A stretch of DNA of 64,000 bases from Paracoccaceae bacterium (GTDB taxonomy: Bacteria > Pseudomonadota > Alphaproteobacteria > Rhodobacterales > Rhodobacteraceae): NCBI GenBank assembly GCA_902554885.1, contig CACDPV010000003.1, forward strand, positions 1-64,000, given 5' to 3'. The position numbers and the translations under genes are program-made. This document shows positions 25,222-35,722 of the stretch, piece by piece. Every line of letters begins with the position of its first letter. The stretch's first letter is position 1. The notes beneath the pieces are model-generated. The model ran no database searches. It had not been told where the DNA came from and saw only the letters and a program-made list of their open reading frames with translations.

Positions 25222-27645
25222 TTGAAAGACTTACTTCCGATACATGATGTGATAACGCAGGTACAAGAAGCCATTACAGTTGGAAAACGCGCCGTGCTTG
25301 TGGCTCCCCCGGGAGCCGGAAAAACAACCATTATTCCGTTGAAATTACTGGATAACCCAAACATTAACGGACAAATTATAATTTTAGAGCCCAGACGACT
25401 CGCAGCACGTGCGGCAGCTAGTCAAATGGCAGCGATACTCAATGAAAGGATTGGAGAAACAGTCGGCTTTAAGATTAAAGGGCTTACTAAGGTCAGCAAA
25501 CAAACTCGTATAGTGGTTATGACCGAAGGCATACTAATCAGAATGATTCAATCCGATCCAAGTTTATCTGAAGTCGGTTGTATTATTTTTGATGAATTCC
25601 ATGAAAGATCAATTAATTCAGACTTAGGCCTCGCACTGAGCTTACAACTCTCAGAAATTTTAAGAAGTGACTTAAGGATAGTAGTCATGTCTGCTACTCT
25701 AGATGTTGGTCCTGTTTCAGACTTATTGGACACGAAAGCTCCAATTATATCGGACGGTCGAGCTTATGACGTCAACTGCGAGTACTTATCCCGCCCAAGA
25801 TCAAAAAATAATAAGCTATGGGAAAACTTCGCCCAACTTATTTCTGATGCGTTTGAAATGACAGAAGGAGGTATTCTCGCATTTTTGCCAGGGGAGGCAG
25901 AAATAAGAGCAACAGAAAAGCTCTTAAAAGAAAAGTTGCCCAACGCAGCAATTATAATGCCTCTTTATGGATCACTGCCGTTTGAACAGCAGAACAAAAT
26001 ATTAGAGCCATTGAAAGACGAAACATTCCGTAAAGTTGTTCTCTCAACTTCTATTGCAGAGACATCTCTTACAATTTCAGGAATTAAAGTAGTCGTCGAT
26101 AGTGGTTACACGAGGCGCTCTCGCTATGACCCCACTAGTGGCATGTCTAGGCTAATCACGCAAAAAATTTCTAAAGCCGAAGCAAATCAACGTATGGGCA
26201 GAGCCGGACGTGTTGCTGCAGGTTGGTGTTACCGAAATTGGGCAGTAAGTGAGGAAGGTGGAATGTTAGAATTTCCTCCCAGTGAAATTGAGATTTCGGA
26301 CCTTAGTAATTTCGCTCTAGAACTTTCTCTGTGGGGGTCAAAACCAGAGAGTATGAAATTTTTAACAAAACCAGAGCCAAATCGTTTAACAAAAGCATAC
26401 GAATTATTAAATCAATTAGGCGCGATTTCAGGCCAAAACAAAATTACGCCACACGGTCGAGAAATCGCAAAATTTCCTTGCCATGTGCGTCTAGCGCACA
26501 TGCTTTCTAAAGCGGGAAAAAAATCTGCTACTATCGCTGCCTTGTTGCAAAATAGAGATATTATGTTTGATAAAAATAATTCTGACTTTCAAATACGTCT
26601 GAATAAATTTGATGATGGTTTTTATTCTGGCGGAATAAATGCGGGTTTATACTCAAAAATAAAGACAGATCTCAAAATTCTTGAAAAACTGGTGCAGCAT
26701 GATACTTTTTTTAGTGCAGCTCAGAGTTTGGCTCTGGCATTCCCTGATCGGATAGGCAAGAAAAGAGATGGATCGAATTCAAAATTTATTTTGTCCAGCG
26801 GAAAAGGGGCATACGTTCATAAAGATGATCCGCTCAGCAGAAAGAAATACATTGTGGCAGTGGATATGGACGGCCATCAAAAAGACTCAAAAATTAGATT
26901 AGGCATAGAAATCTCAGAAAACGAAATACGAGAACTTTTTGCAGACACGATCGTTTGGCAAGAAACTTGTTATTGGTCAACACGTGAAAAACGTGTAAAA
27001 GCAATTAGAACAGAAGTTCTCGGAAAAATTTCACTTAAATCACAGGCTTGGATCAATCCACCAACTGAAAAAATTTCGTCAGCAATTCTTGAAGGAATTA
27101 AGGATTTAGGGTTGAATTTTGGCCCAGCGGAAGAGCAATTCATCGCCAGAGTCAAAATTGGCGGTGAAGGTTATCCTAATATGGAGATAGGTCATTTACA
27201 GGAAACAGCAAAAGAATGGCTAACACCATTCATAAAAAATATAAAAACTGCTGACGATTGGAGGAAATTTGATTGTCTACCAGCCCTAAGAAATTTACTT
27301 AGTTGGAAGCAGCACAGCAAATTAGACGAGGTTGTCCCAAAGTACTTTGTCAGTCCGTTGGGTCGAAAATTGTCTATAGATTACCTAGGACAACACCCCT
27401 CTGTGGAATTACGTATGCAAGAGCTTTTTGGACAGAAATCACACCCAATGATCAAAAAAAAACCACTTCTTTTAACACTTTTATCACCGGCAGGGAGGCC
27501 ACTTCAAAAAACGATGGACCTACCAAACTTTTGGGAAACAAGCTATCTAGAAATTAGGAAAGAAATGCGAGGAAGATATCCAAAACACTCTTGGCCGGAA
27601 AGACCTGAAAACGAAAAACCAACCACTAAAATTAAGTCCAAATAA
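25222..27645 (+). CDS. hrpB: ATP-dependent RNA helicase HrpB
   Basis: This 807-residue DEAH-box protein has Walker A APPGAGKTT (near 29), motif Ia EPRRLAAR, the DEFH box in FDEFHERS, SAT motif VMSATLD and motif VI QRMGRAGRV. The HrpB C-terminal domain ends with the typical RYPKHSWPERP. The TTG start 3 bases after the preceding stop agrees with the family's LPIHDVI start. HrpB helicases have a poorly defined role in RNA metabolism. Length is standard. Confidence 0.95.
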   Translation: MKDLLPIHDVITQVQEAITVGKRAVLVAPPGAGKTTIIPLKLLDNPNINGQIIILEPRRLAARAAASQMAAILNERIGETVGFKIKGLTKVSKQTRIVVMTEGILIRMIQSDPSLSEVGCIIFDEFHERSINSDLGLALSLQLSEILRSDLRIVVMSATLDVGPVSDLLDTKAPIISDGRAYDVNCEYLSRPRSKNNKLWENFAQLISDAFEMTEGGILAFLPGEAEIRATEKLLKEKLPNAAIIMPLYGSLPFEQQNKILEPLKDETFRKVVLSTSIAETSLTISGIKVVVDSGYTRRSRYDPTSGMSRLITQKISKAEANQRMGRAGRVAAGWCYRNWAVSEEGGMLEFPPSEIEISDLSNFALELSLWGSKPESMKFLTKPEPNRLTKAYELLNQLGAISGQNKITPHGREIAKFPCHVRLAHMLSKAGKKSATIAALLQNRDIMFDKNNSDFQIRLNKFDDGFYSGGINAGLYSKIKTDLKILEKLVQHDTFFSAAQSLALAFPDRIGKKRDGSNSKFILSSGKGAYVHKDDPLSRKKYIVAVDMDGHQKDSKIRLGIEISENEIRELFADTIVWQETCYWSTREKRVKAIRTEVLGKISLKSQAWINPPTEKISSAILEGIKDLGLNFGPAEEQFIARVKIGGEGYPNMEIGHLQETAKEWLTPFIKNIKTADDWRKFDCLPALRNLLSWKQHSKLDEVVPKYFVSPLGRKLSIDYLGQHPSVELRMQELFGQKSHPMIKKKPLLLTLLSPAGRPLQKTMDLPNFWETSYLEIRKEMRGRYPKHSWPERPENEKPTTKIKSK

Positions 27646-27656
27646 TTCAAGTTTAG

Positions 27657-28421
27657 CTAAAGGGCTCCTCTGGATATGAAACCGAAGTTAAATACAAACC
27701 TTCCGGGGGGGCTAACTGGGCCACAGGCAGTCCGATCTTTGGCTGATAAAGCGTCGAGGACATTCTGAGGGGACCAAGCTCCCGCTCCTACTCTTTCAAG
27801 GGTGCCAACAAAACTTCTTACTTGATTATGTAAAAAACTCCGGGCTCTTAAAATGAATCGTATCTCTATTCCATGAGCCATAGTTATCTTTCTAACGTTA
27901 AATTCATCTAGCGTTTTGATTGGACTACTGGCTTGGCATATTGACGACCTAAAAGTTGTGAAGTCATGTTTGCCGAGCAAACAGTTGGCAGCTATTTGCA
28001 TAGCACCAACATCCAAGTCATGTTTTAAATGCCATACCAGTCCATTTTCATGGGTGAGCGGCGCGCGCCGGCAGACTATACGAAACTCATAGTGCCTTCC
28101 AACAGCGGAAAATCGAGCATGCCAATTCTCATGAACCTGTGCGCATGAAACAATTGAAATTGGGCTCGGCTTTAAATGAAAATTTAACGCCTCAGAAAGA
28201 CGAAAAGGATCCCAGTCTTTTACCAAATCGCAATGTGCAACTTGCCCAACCGCATGGACGCCCGCATCAGTTCTTCCAGCAGCGGCAACAGTGTGATCCC
28301 CTGGCTCTAGCATAGCCAGTGCCCGTTCAATATTACCTTGGACCGACGGAAGTTTTGCTTGTCTCTGCCAGCCGACAAAAGGGCCCCCGTGGTATTCCAC
28401 TTTTAAAGCATATCTTGGCAT
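27657..28421 (-). CDS. truA: tRNA pseudouridine(38-40) synthase TruA
   Basis: This 254-residue enzyme has the catalytic Asp D52 in [12 protein letters not shown], the start [18 protein letters not shown] and the late [18 protein letters not shown]. It modifies uridines 38-40 of the anticodon arm. It is convergent with hrpB, 11 bases between stops. Confidence 0.96.
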   Translation of the reverse strand: MPRYALKVEYHGGPFVGWQRQAKLPSVQGNIERALAMLEPGDHTVAAAGRTDAGVHAVGQVAHCDLVKDWDPFRLSEALNFHLKPSPISIVSCAQVHENWHARFSAVGRHYEFRIVCRRAPLTHENGLVWHLKHDLDVGAMQIAANCLLGKHDFTTFRSSICQASSPIKTLDEFNVRKITMAHGIEIRFILRARSFLHNQVRSFVGTLERVGAGAWSPQNVLDALSAKDRTACGPVSPPGRFVFNFGFISRGAL

Positions 28422-28560
28422 TTACAAAGATCACTTGCTCTCTAAACCTAACAATAACTGAGGTTTAGTAAATTAAATAAATATTAATCTCAAGTTACAA
28501 TAAGCCCGCGATTAACTGGTTCTGTTAAGTGCATTTACATCTATAAAGAAAAACCCAAGC

Positions 28561-29061
28561 TTAATTTTTTAATCTTAAAGCGCAAACTTTACCTAGAACC
28601 CCCTGCCAAGCAAAGTCTTCTAACTCCATGCCCAGAATGCGATCTGGATTGGTTGGCGGCGGGAACATAATCCCATCCATCTTTCGAAAACCAAATCTTC
28701 TATAATAGATTTCATCACCAACCATTAAAACACGCGTCCAATTCAATTCCCTTGCCCTTTTGATGCTAATTTTAATTAAAGCAGCGCCAAGACCTTCACC
28801 TTGATAGGTGGGATGTACCGCAATTGGTCCAAGAAATAGAATCCTTTTTTTGTTAATTTCTACTGGCCAATATCTTATTGCGCCTACTAAAAGATCTTCT
28901 TCACTTTTTGCAATGAGGCATAAATCTTTGATAGGCGAATAGCCTTCTCTCAGTCTGTAGGACGATAATGCAAAGCGACTGGGAGTAAAACAAAGGTCAA
29001 ATAGAGCCTCAACATCCCAATAATCTTCTTTTTTCTCATTATGAATCTCGAACACCTGCAA
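28561..29061 (-). CDS. GNAT-family N-acetyltransferase
   Basis: This 166-residue protein has the acetyl-CoA binding motif VHPTYQGEGLGAALIKISIKRARELN near 78-103 and the following MVGDEIYYRRFGFRK typical of the YhbS-like subgroup. The acceptor substrate is unknown. It is transcribed in the direction of truA, 139 bases upstream of it. Confidence 0.85.
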   Translation of the reverse strand: MQVFEIHNEKKEDYWDVEALFDLCFTPSRFALSSYRLREGYSPIKDLCLIAKSEEDLLVGAIRYWPVEINKKRILFLGPIAVHPTYQGEGLGAALIKISIKRARELNWTRVLMVGDEIYYRRFGFRKMDGIMFPPPTNPDRILGMELEDFAWQGVLGKVCALRLKN

Positions 29062-29317
29062 ACCTTATCAGAATTCTAAAGTCTTTTTATATTTGCCCTC
29101 TGTACTTATACAGTCATTAATATATTCGAAAAGCCACTATCATTTTCAATAAAAACCTTTAGCAAAATTCTGCAACCAACCCACTTGTAATTGAGATAGA
29201 ATAGTTGGAAAACTTCTGTTTTTTCTAGGCTAGTTCCCGAGTATAATTGTTGTTAAAGTATACGAGTTACGACAATTAAAATAGTAGTTATTAATTGAGC
29301 GAATTTTAGAGAGTTAA

Positions 29318-30496
29318 ATGAGTTCTTCGATATTACCAACCTATAACCGCGCTCCATTGGCCTTTGATAAAGGTCAAGGTAGTTGGCTGTTTACAAAGGA
29401 CGGCGACTGTTATCTTGATATGGGAGCCGGAATCGCAGTTAATGCCTTGGGGCATTCAAACCCAGAACTTGTAGAAGCATTAACGTTTCAGGCTACCAAA
29501 CTCTGGCATGTATCCAATCTTTATGAAATCCCTGAACAACGACGGCTGGCGGACTTGCTTGTAGAAGCAAGCTTTGCAGATAATGTTTTCTTCACAAACT
29601 CGGGAACAGAAAGCTGCGAGTTAGCCGTAAAAATGGTTCGTAAATACTGGTATGAAAAAGGACAAGAAAATAGAGTTGAAATAATAACTTTTGAGGGCTC
29701 TTTCCACGGCCGTTCCTCGGCAGGTATCGCTGCCGCAGGTGGCGAAAAACTTACAAAAGGTTTCGGGCCAATGCTCCCAGGGTTTGTTCATCTTCCTTGG
29801 GCTAATCATGATGCCATCGAAGCTGCCATAAATGAAGATACCGCTGCAATTCTTATAGAACCTATACAAGGCGAGGGTGGTATTCGGTGCTTGCCAGATG
29901 AATGTTTAAAGAGCCTACGAATTTTGTGTGACAAGCATGATATATTGCTAATGGTTGATGAAGTTCAATGTGGGATTGGTCGTACCGGCAAGCTATTTGC
30001 GTATGAATGGTCCGGAATAGAACCCGATATCGCTATGGTTGCAAAAGGCATCGGTGGCGGTTTCCCTTTAGGAGCAGTTCTTGCAAAAGAACATGCAGCG
30101 AGCGGAATGACTGCGGGAACGCATGGTTCGACGTACGGTGGAAATCCATTAGCGTGTTCGGTAGGAATAAAAGTTCTTGAATTAATAAATACGCCCAAGT
30201 TCCTTAACTCTGTGGTATCAAAATCGGGAATTATGAGCCAAGGACTTCTTCGGCTAATTGACTCTTATCCTGATATTTTTGAAGAAATAAGGGGAACTGG
30301 TTTAATGTTGGGAGTAAAATGCAAATGCCCAAATACGGATTTTGTAAAAGGAGGTTATGAAAACGCCATCTTAACAGTTCCGGCTAGTGATAATGTCGTT
30401 AGACTGTTACCCGCTTTGAATATAACCGCAGAAGAGGTTAATGAGGGCCTAAGCAGGTTAGAAAAGACCGCAGTCTGTCTGAGAAACGCTTTGTGA
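29318..30496 (+). CDS. argD: Acetylornithine aminotransferase
   Basis: This 392-residue class III PLP aminotransferase catalyses the fourth step of arginine biosynthesis and often also acts on succinyl-diaminopimelate. Visible are FFTNSGTESCELAVKM, FEGSFHGRSSAG, LMVDEVQCGIGRTG and the Schiff-base lysine in MVAKGIGGGFPLGA. It is followed after 9 bases by argF, an argDF operon common in alphaproteobacteria. The promoter should lie in the 255-base gap upstream. Confidence 0.95.
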   Translation: MSSSILPTYNRAPLAFDKGQGSWLFTKDGDCYLDMGAGIAVNALGHSNPELVEALTFQATKLWHVSNLYEIPEQRRLADLLVEASFADNVFFTNSGTESCELAVKMVRKYWYEKGQENRVEIITFEGSFHGRSSAGIAAAGGEKLTKGFGPMLPGFVHLPWANHDAIEAAINEDTAAILIEPIQGEGGIRCLPDECLKSLRILCDKHDILLMVDEVQCGIGRTGKLFAYEWSGIEPDIAMVAKGIGGGFPLGAVLAKEHAASGMTAGTHGSTYGGNPLACSVGIKVLELINTPKFLNSVVSKSGIMSQGLLRLIDSYPDIFEEIRGTGLMLGVKCKCPNTDFVKGGYENAILTVPASDNVVRLLPALNITAEEVNEGLSRLEKTAVCLRNAL

Positions 30497-30505
30497 AGAA
30501 ATAAA

Positions 30506-31432
30506 ATGGCAAATTTTTTAGATATAAAAAATATAGAAAGTAATGACCTTAAAAAGATAATCCAAACTGCTTTGGAACTAAAAAAATCTAGGTCAGGCCT
30601 AACAAAGGGTGCCTGTGATAGCGATCGGGCACTAGAGGGCCACATCGTAGCTTTAATTTTTGAAAAACCGTCAACCCGCACTCGAGTAAGTTTTGATGTG
30701 GGCGTACGCCAAATGGGTGGCCAAACAATAGTTTTATCAGGCAAGGATATGCAACTTGGCCATGGTGAAACTATTGCAGATACTGCGAGAGTTCTAAGCC
30801 GTTACGTCGATTTAATTATGCTTCGAACGTATGAGGAAGCGACACTTCATGAAATGGCTCAATTCTCAGAGGTACCAGTAATTAATGGCCTAACAAATTT
30901 TTCACACCCTTGTCAGATTATGGCCGATATAATGACTTACGAAGAACACAGAGGCTCAATCGAGGGTAAAAAAATAGTTTGGTCAGGCGATGGAAATAAT
31001 GTTTTTAATAGTTTTGCTCAGGCTGCAGAAAAATTTAATTTCAATTTAACATTTACTGGTCCAGAAACTCTTGAACCAGATAGGAAAGTAATTGAGCGAG
31101 CTCAGCAAAATGGGGTAAAAATCTCAATCGAACGCGATCCTACTATCGCAACGAAAGACGCAGATCTAGTTGCAACCGATACATGGATAAGTATGCATGA
31201 CCTTCAATCTGCTAGAGAGCGGCGACATAACCAACTACGGCCATATCAGGTCAATAAAGAACTAATTGCACATGCAAAATCCGATGCATTATTTATGCAC
31301 TGTTTACCAGCACATAGAGATGAGGAAGCAACGTCTGATGTTATGGATGGAAAAAACTCAGTAATTTTTGATGAAGCAGAAAATAGGCTTCACATTCAAA
31401 AAGCAATAATGCGATGGTGCTTGGGAAAATAA
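30506..31432 (+). CDS. argF: Ornithine carbamoyltransferase
   Basis: This 308-residue enzyme has the carbamoyl phosphate motif [16 protein letters not shown] in [12 protein letters not shown], and the ornithine-binding [10 protein letters not shown]. It makes citrulline in arginine biosynthesis. It is co-transcribed with argD. The trimer-forming family length is standard. Confidence 0.96.
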   Translation: MANFLDIKNIESNDLKKIIQTALELKKSRSGLTKGACDSDRALEGHIVALIFEKPSTRTRVSFDVGVRQMGGQTIVLSGKDMQLGHGETIADTARVLSRYVDLIMLRTYEEATLHEMAQFSEVPVINGLTNFSHPCQIMADIMTYEEHRGSIEGKKIVWSGDGNNVFNSFAQAAEKFNFNLTFTGPETLEPDRKVIERAQQNGVKISIERDPTIATKDADLVATDTWISMHDLQSARERRHNQLRPYQVNKELIAHAKSDALFMHCLPAHRDEEATSDVMDGKNSVIFDEAENRLHIQKAIMRWCLGK

Positions 31433-31434
31433 AC

Positions 31435-31451
31435 AAACCGCCTTGCGGTTT
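31435..31451. terminator. Short hairpin between argF and sulP stops
   Basis: A 7-bp stem (AAACCGC with GCGGTTT) and CTT loop lie between the convergent stop codons of argF and the SulP gene. It is GC-rich relative to its surroundings but has no T-run, so it is a weak bidirectional terminator candidate. Confidence 0.35.
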
Positions 31452-31455
31452 CTAA

Positions 31456-33081
31456 CTAATGACCCTCTTCCAGAATACCGGTCCTTACTGAATAATTTAC
31501 TGCAAGTGCGTAGTCAGGGTCATCATCACTGTCAACCATAAGGTGACCCGCCTTTATTAAAAGCATATGGCAATCTCTACTTAGGTGTTTTAATTGCAGA
31601 CGCTTTCCTGCACTTTCATATTTGGCAGCAACAACCTCTATTGCTTGCAAGGCAGATTGATCCACTACCCTGCTCGCCTCAAAATCCAAAATGACGGTAT
31701 TGGGATCATTTTGAACGTCAAAAAGCTCTACAAAACCGTCTGTTGAACCAAAAAACAACGGACCCTGAATTTTGTAGGTTTTTTCATCACCTTTTAAATC
31801 AACATGCGCATGAATTCTTCGTGCATTATTCCAAGCATAGGCAAGTGCGGAAACAATAACGCCGACAACTACTGCTACAGCGAGATCAAACCAAACCGTT
31901 ACAACAGTTACTAAAATGGTCACAAAGGCATCAGTTTTCGGTACCACCCGTAAAATTTTGAGTGAATTCCATGCGAAAGTCCCAATTACAACCATAAACA
32001 TAACGCCAACCAAGGCGGCCAAGGGAATTTGCTCAATAATTGAGCTACCAACTAGAATGAAAAGTAAAAGAAAAATGGCAGCAGATATCCCTGCTATACG
32101 AGTACGCCCTCCTGATTTTACATTTATCATGGATTGACCGATCATGGCACATCCACCCATACCCCCAAAAAATCCTGTCACTACGTTGGCTGCACCCTGG
32201 GCAAGGCATTCTTGACTTGCACCTCCACGCTTGTTTGTCATTTCACCAACCAAGTTAAGTGTAAGCAAACTCTCGATAAGGCCAATAGCAGCCAGTATTA
32301 CCGCATATGGGAAAATTATTTCAAAAGTTTCCCAGCTTAAATCAACCATCGGCACGTGGAAACTTGGAAAACCTCCTTTAATTGACGCCATATCACCAAC
32401 TCTTGGCACATCTAACCCGAAAAATATAACGATAAGCGCAACGACCCCAATACCAGCGAGCGGTGCCGGAATAATCTTTGAGATCTTTGGTAGAAAATAA
32501 ATGATAGCCATCGTTACGCCGACGAGCACCAACATGGTCACCAAGGGGGTGCCGGTCAACCACTCGCCACCAGACATTCCATGACCAGAGACTTCGACTG
32601 AGCCTGGGACTTTGAACTGGGTTAGTTGAGCTAAAAAAATCACGATAGCCAAACCATTTACAAAACCTAACATGACGGGATGAGGGACTAGACGTATAAA
32701 TCTACCCCACTGCATAATGCCAGCTACCAGCTGCAAGATACCCATCAGAACAACAGTTGCGAAAAGATACTCAACTCCGTGTTCTGCAACTAAGGCAACC
32801 ATCACAACTGCTAAGGCGCCCGTGGCTCCCGAAATCATACCAGGACGGCCACCAAAAACTGCCGTTATCAGCCCAACTATAAATGCTGCATACAAACCGA
32901 CGAGCGGGTGAACTCCGGCAACGAATGCAAAAGCCACTGCCTCAGGCACAAGTGCAAGTGCCACTGTGAGACCAGAAAGCAACTCTATTTTCAATCGATT
33001 AAGGCTGATTCCGTCGGCACCTCTTGAACCCAAATCAGGCTTAAATAAATTTGCGAATGCTCCAAAAAGGGCGCGTCTCAT
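31456..33081 (-). CDS. SulP-family anion transporter with STAS domain
   Basis: This 541-residue membrane protein has a hydrophobic core of about 10-12 helices with the SulP signature region LTVALALVPEAVAFAFVAGVHPLVGLYAAF and GMGGCAMIGQSMINVKSGGRTR. A C-terminal cytoplasmic STAS domain (about 435-530) contains VILDFEASRVVDQSALQAIE. Marine SulP proteins carry sulfate, bicarbonate or other anions; the substrate is not determinable here. It is convergent with argF. Confidence 0.9.
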   Translation of the reverse strand: MRRALFGAFANLFKPDLGSRGADGISLNRLKIELLSGLTVALALVPEAVAFAFVAGVHPLVGLYAAFIVGLITAVFGGRPGMISGATGALAVVMVALVAEHGVEYLFATVVLMGILQLVAGIMQWGRFIRLVPHPVMLGFVNGLAIVIFLAQLTQFKVPGSVEVSGHGMSGGEWLTGTPLVTMLVLVGVTMAIIYFLPKISKIIPAPLAGIGVVALIVIFFGLDVPRVGDMASIKGGFPSFHVPMVDLSWETFEIIFPYAVILAAIGLIESLLTLNLVGEMTNKRGGASQECLAQGAANVVTGFFGGMGGCAMIGQSMINVKSGGRTRIAGISAAIFLLLFILVGSSIIEQIPLAALVGVMFMVVIGTFAWNSLKILRVVPKTDAFVTILVTVVTVWFDLAVAVVVGVIVSALAYAWNNARRIHAHVDLKGDEKTYKIQGPLFFGSTDGFVELFDVQNDPNTVILDFEASRVVDQSALQAIEVVAAKYESAGKRLQLKHLSRDCHMLLIKAGHLMVDSDDDPDYALAVNYSVRTGILEEGH

Positions 33082-33313
33082 AATTCATTCCATGCAGGGA
33101 AAATCATTACTTGCGACATAAACTATAGATTCCAAAAAAGAAACCCCAGACCATTGTATTTATTTGATGCAGAGCCTTGATTATTTGCTATTTTATATTC
33201 ATTCCTACCAAAAATAAACTCTCGAAATGAGTTAGGTGCAAATTGATGAAGCAAAAGTATGATTTCAAGTTTCAATTTAAGTTGAGTCTGATATCGCAAG
33301 TGAGATGTAGAAG

Positions 33314-33850
33314 ATGGATAAAATAGGAATAAAAAAATACATCCGAACGATTAAAGATTTCCCACACGAAGGGATCATGTTTAGAGACGTTACTACTTTA
33401 TTCTCTGACCCAACTGGTTTCGACCTTACTATAAGTGAAATATTATCCTCTATTAAAAGTAGTGGGATAGATAAAGTAGTAGGAATTGAAGCACGTGGCT
33501 TTATAATGGGTGGTGCTTTGGCAAACAGGTTGGGATGTGGCTTCGTTCCTATTCGAAAATCTGGAAAATTACCAGGGGCCACAATCAGCCAAGATTACCA
33601 ACTTGAATATGGAAGTGACACCCTAGAAGTCCACGTAGATAGTATTGAACCGGGGGAAAGAGTTTTGCTCGTGGATGACCTTTTGGCAACTGGAGGGACA
33701 GCTGCAGCAGGTGTTAAATTAATAGAAAAGCTGGGCGGCAACATAATATCCTGTAATTTTATAGTGAATTTACCAGATCTAGGTGGCAGCGAAAAACTTG
33801 CAAACTTAGGCATATCTACACATTTTCTGTGTTCATTTGATGGTAACTAA
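33314..33850 (+). CDS. apt: Adenine phosphoribosyltransferase
   Basis: This 178-residue enzyme of purine salvage has the PRPP-binding motif [17 protein letters not shown] near 116-132, the [16 protein letters not shown] start and [14 protein letters not shown]. It converts adenine and PRPP to AMP. It is followed 5 bases later by tdk, so the two salvage genes form an operon. Confidence 0.95.
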   Translation: MDKIGIKKYIRTIKDFPHEGIMFRDVTTLFSDPTGFDLTISEILSSIKSSGIDKVVGIEARGFIMGGALANRLGCGFVPIRKSGKLPGATISQDYQLEYGSDTLEVHVDSIEPGERVLLVDDLLATGGTAAAGVKLIEKLGGNIISCNFIVNLPDLGGSEKLANLGISTHFLCSFDGN

Positions 33851-33855
33851 CTTGG

Positions 33856-34434
33856 ATGGCAAAGCTCTATTTTCACTATTCAACAATGAATGCGGGCAAA
33901 TCAACTCTACTGCTTCAAGCATCTCATAACTATCAAGAGAGAGGTATGAATACATACCTTATAACAGCTCAACTTGATAACAGGGCCGGAGAGGGAAAAA
34001 TTGGCTCAAGAATCGGTATTGGAGCAGCTGCTGATACATTTACAGGTGATGATGATTTGTTTGCCAAAATTCAGGCAAAATTGAGTCTGGAAAAAATTTC
34101 TTGTGTCTTAATAGATGAGGCACAATTCCTTACATCTCAACAGGTATGGCAACTTGCTAAAGCCGTAGATGATCTTGCAGTTCCTATCATGTGTTATGGT
34201 TTGAGAGTTGACTTCTTAGGCAATCTTTTTCCAGGTTCAGCATCTTTATTAGCACTTGCTGACGAGATGCGAGAAATTAGAACAATTTGTCATTGTGGAA
34301 AGAAAGCAACTATGGTTGTGCGCCAAGATGAAGACGGCAATATAGTTAAAGGCGGTGATCAAATACAGATCGGAGGCAACGAAACATATGTATCATTATG
34401 CCGTAGACATTGGCGCGAAGCTTTTGAAAATTAA
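33856..34434 (+). CDS. tdk: Thymidine kinase
   Basis: This 192-residue type II thymidine kinase has a P-loop STMNAGKST (9-17), the DEAQF Walker B motif and a zinc-binding lasso with CHCGKKA and CRRHW. It phosphorylates thymidine for salvage. The end overlaps the hydroxyacid dehydrogenase stop on the other strand by 4 bases. Confidence 0.95.
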   Translation: MAKLYFHYSTMNAGKSTLLLQASHNYQERGMNTYLITAQLDNRAGEGKIGSRIGIGAAADTFTGDDDLFAKIQAKLSLEKISCVLIDEAQFLTSQQVWQLAKAVDDLAVPIMCYGLRVDFLGNLFPGSASLLALADEMREIRTICHCGKKATMVVRQDEDGNIVKGGDQIQIGGNETYVSLCRRHWREAFEN

Positions 34435-35387
34435 ACCAGGTTGGGCGGTTCATTACCTTCAATAAAGGATTTAATATTTTGCACCGCCATTAACCCCATA
34501 CCAGTTCTAACCTCCAAAGAAGCTGTTCCAAGATGAGGTAGAAGCACTACATTCTCCATTGCGATTAGATCCTCAGGCACTTTGGGCTCATGTTCATACA
34601 CGTCCAACCCGGCTCCAGCGATCTGGTTCAATTTGAGCGCGTCGATTAGGTCCCTTTCATTTACTACATCGCCACGAGCAATATTTACAAAATAAGCATG
34701 CGGCTGCATCGAAGAAAATATATCTTTATTTATTAAATGGTGCGTTGCAGATCCTCCTGGCACTGAAACAACAAGTATATCGCTACTTGACGCTAATTCC
34801 GTCAGTGAGTCATATCGTTTTACAGGGAAACTTAAATTTTTTGCGGACCTAGAGAAATACCCCACCTGCATTCCAAAACCGAAGTGGCATCGCTTTGCGA
34901 TGGCCTGTCCAATATTCCCCATCCCAACAATACCTACTCTCTTATCAGATATATGGAACCCGAGCATCTGAGTTGGATGCCAACCTTCCCACTTGTTGGC
35001 TCTCACAATTCTTTCACCCTCCGAGGTTCTCCTACAGCACATCAGCATAAGCGCCATGGCTATATCAGCTGTTGCATCTGTAACTGCACCAGGGGTATTA
35101 GAAACTTTAACGCCGTGTTCATTTGCCACTTTTACATCAATATGATTAAAGCCTACCCCAAAATTTGCGAGTAATTTTGCGTTTATTTTATTACAAGATG
35201 CAAATATTTTTTCTGAATAAATATCGCCAAGCGTAGGTAAAACAACGTCATAATTAACGAGGCTATCTATCATCTCACTTTCATTCATGGCGGAGGTATT
35301 TTCTCGTACTGTAACTTCGCCTAGCAGACCTGCTGCACTTAGAACTTCTTTCGGTAGTGGTCGAGTAATAAATATTTTTTTTGTCAA
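34431..35387 (-). CDS. D-2-hydroxyacid dehydrogenase (glyoxylate/hydroxypyruvate reductase type)
   Basis: This 318-residue NAD(P)-dependent enzyme has GVGFNHIDV, the Rossmann motif GIVGMGNIGQAIAKR near 150, NIARGDVVNE, and catalytic His in LLPHLGTAS. The related enzymes reduce glyoxylate or hydroxypyruvate, but the exact substrate is not fixed by sequence. Its start overlaps the csaA stop by 4 bases, so it is the last gene of a proC-csaA-dehydrogenase operon. Confidence 0.9.
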   Translation of the reverse strand: MTKKIFITRPLPKEVLSAAGLLGEVTVRENTSAMNESEMIDSLVNYDVVLPTLGDIYSEKIFASCNKINAKLLANFGVGFNHIDVKVANEHGVKVSNTPGAVTDATADIAMALMLMCCRRTSEGERIVRANKWEGWHPTQMLGFHISDKRVGIVGMGNIGQAIAKRCHFGFGMQVGYFSRSAKNLSFPVKRYDSLTELASSSDILVVSVPGGSATHHLINKDIFSSMQPHAYFVNIARGDVVNERDLIDALKLNQIAGAGLDVYEHEPKVPEDLIAMENVVLLPHLGTASLEVRTGMGLMAVQNIKSFIEGNEPPNLV

Positions 35388-35722
35388 TGCATTCGTTCCC
35401 CATTTGGAATTTCTTTATCTGGACCTAATAATGTAACTGCCCCTTTATTATCAGTTACTCCTAAAGTCAAAACCTCTGACATAAATGGCCCAATTTGTCG
35501 GGGTGGAAAATTAACAACTGCCAATACTTGCCGCCCGATTAGTTCGGCCAGTGTATAATTATCGGTAATTTGGGCTGACGTTTTCTTTGTTCCAATAGAC
35601 GGGCCAAAATCAATCCAAAGTTTATATGCGGGCTTCCTAGCCTCTGGAAAGGTCTCTGCTTTTAGTATACTTCCCACACGAATATCGACTTTCAAAAAAT
35701 CGTTAAAAGTTATTTCATCCAT
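35384..35722 (-). CDS. csaA: tRNA-binding domain protein CsaA
   Basis: The product is 112 residues from the ATG at 35722 (MDEITFNDFLKVDIRVG), which is the family start; the frame is open further upstream to 35794 but that part lies within proC and is not conserved. The domain is the OB-fold seen in CsaA and in the C-terminus of methionyl-tRNA synthetase. CsaA is a dimeric putative chaperone or tRNA-binding protein. It overlaps the end of proC by 8 bases. Confidence 0.9.
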   Translation of the reverse strand: MDEITFNDFLKVDIRVGSILKAETFPEARKPAYKLWIDFGPSIGTKKTSAQITDNYTLAELIGRQVLAVVNFPPRQIGPFMSEVLTLGVTDNKGAVTLLGPDKEIPNGERMH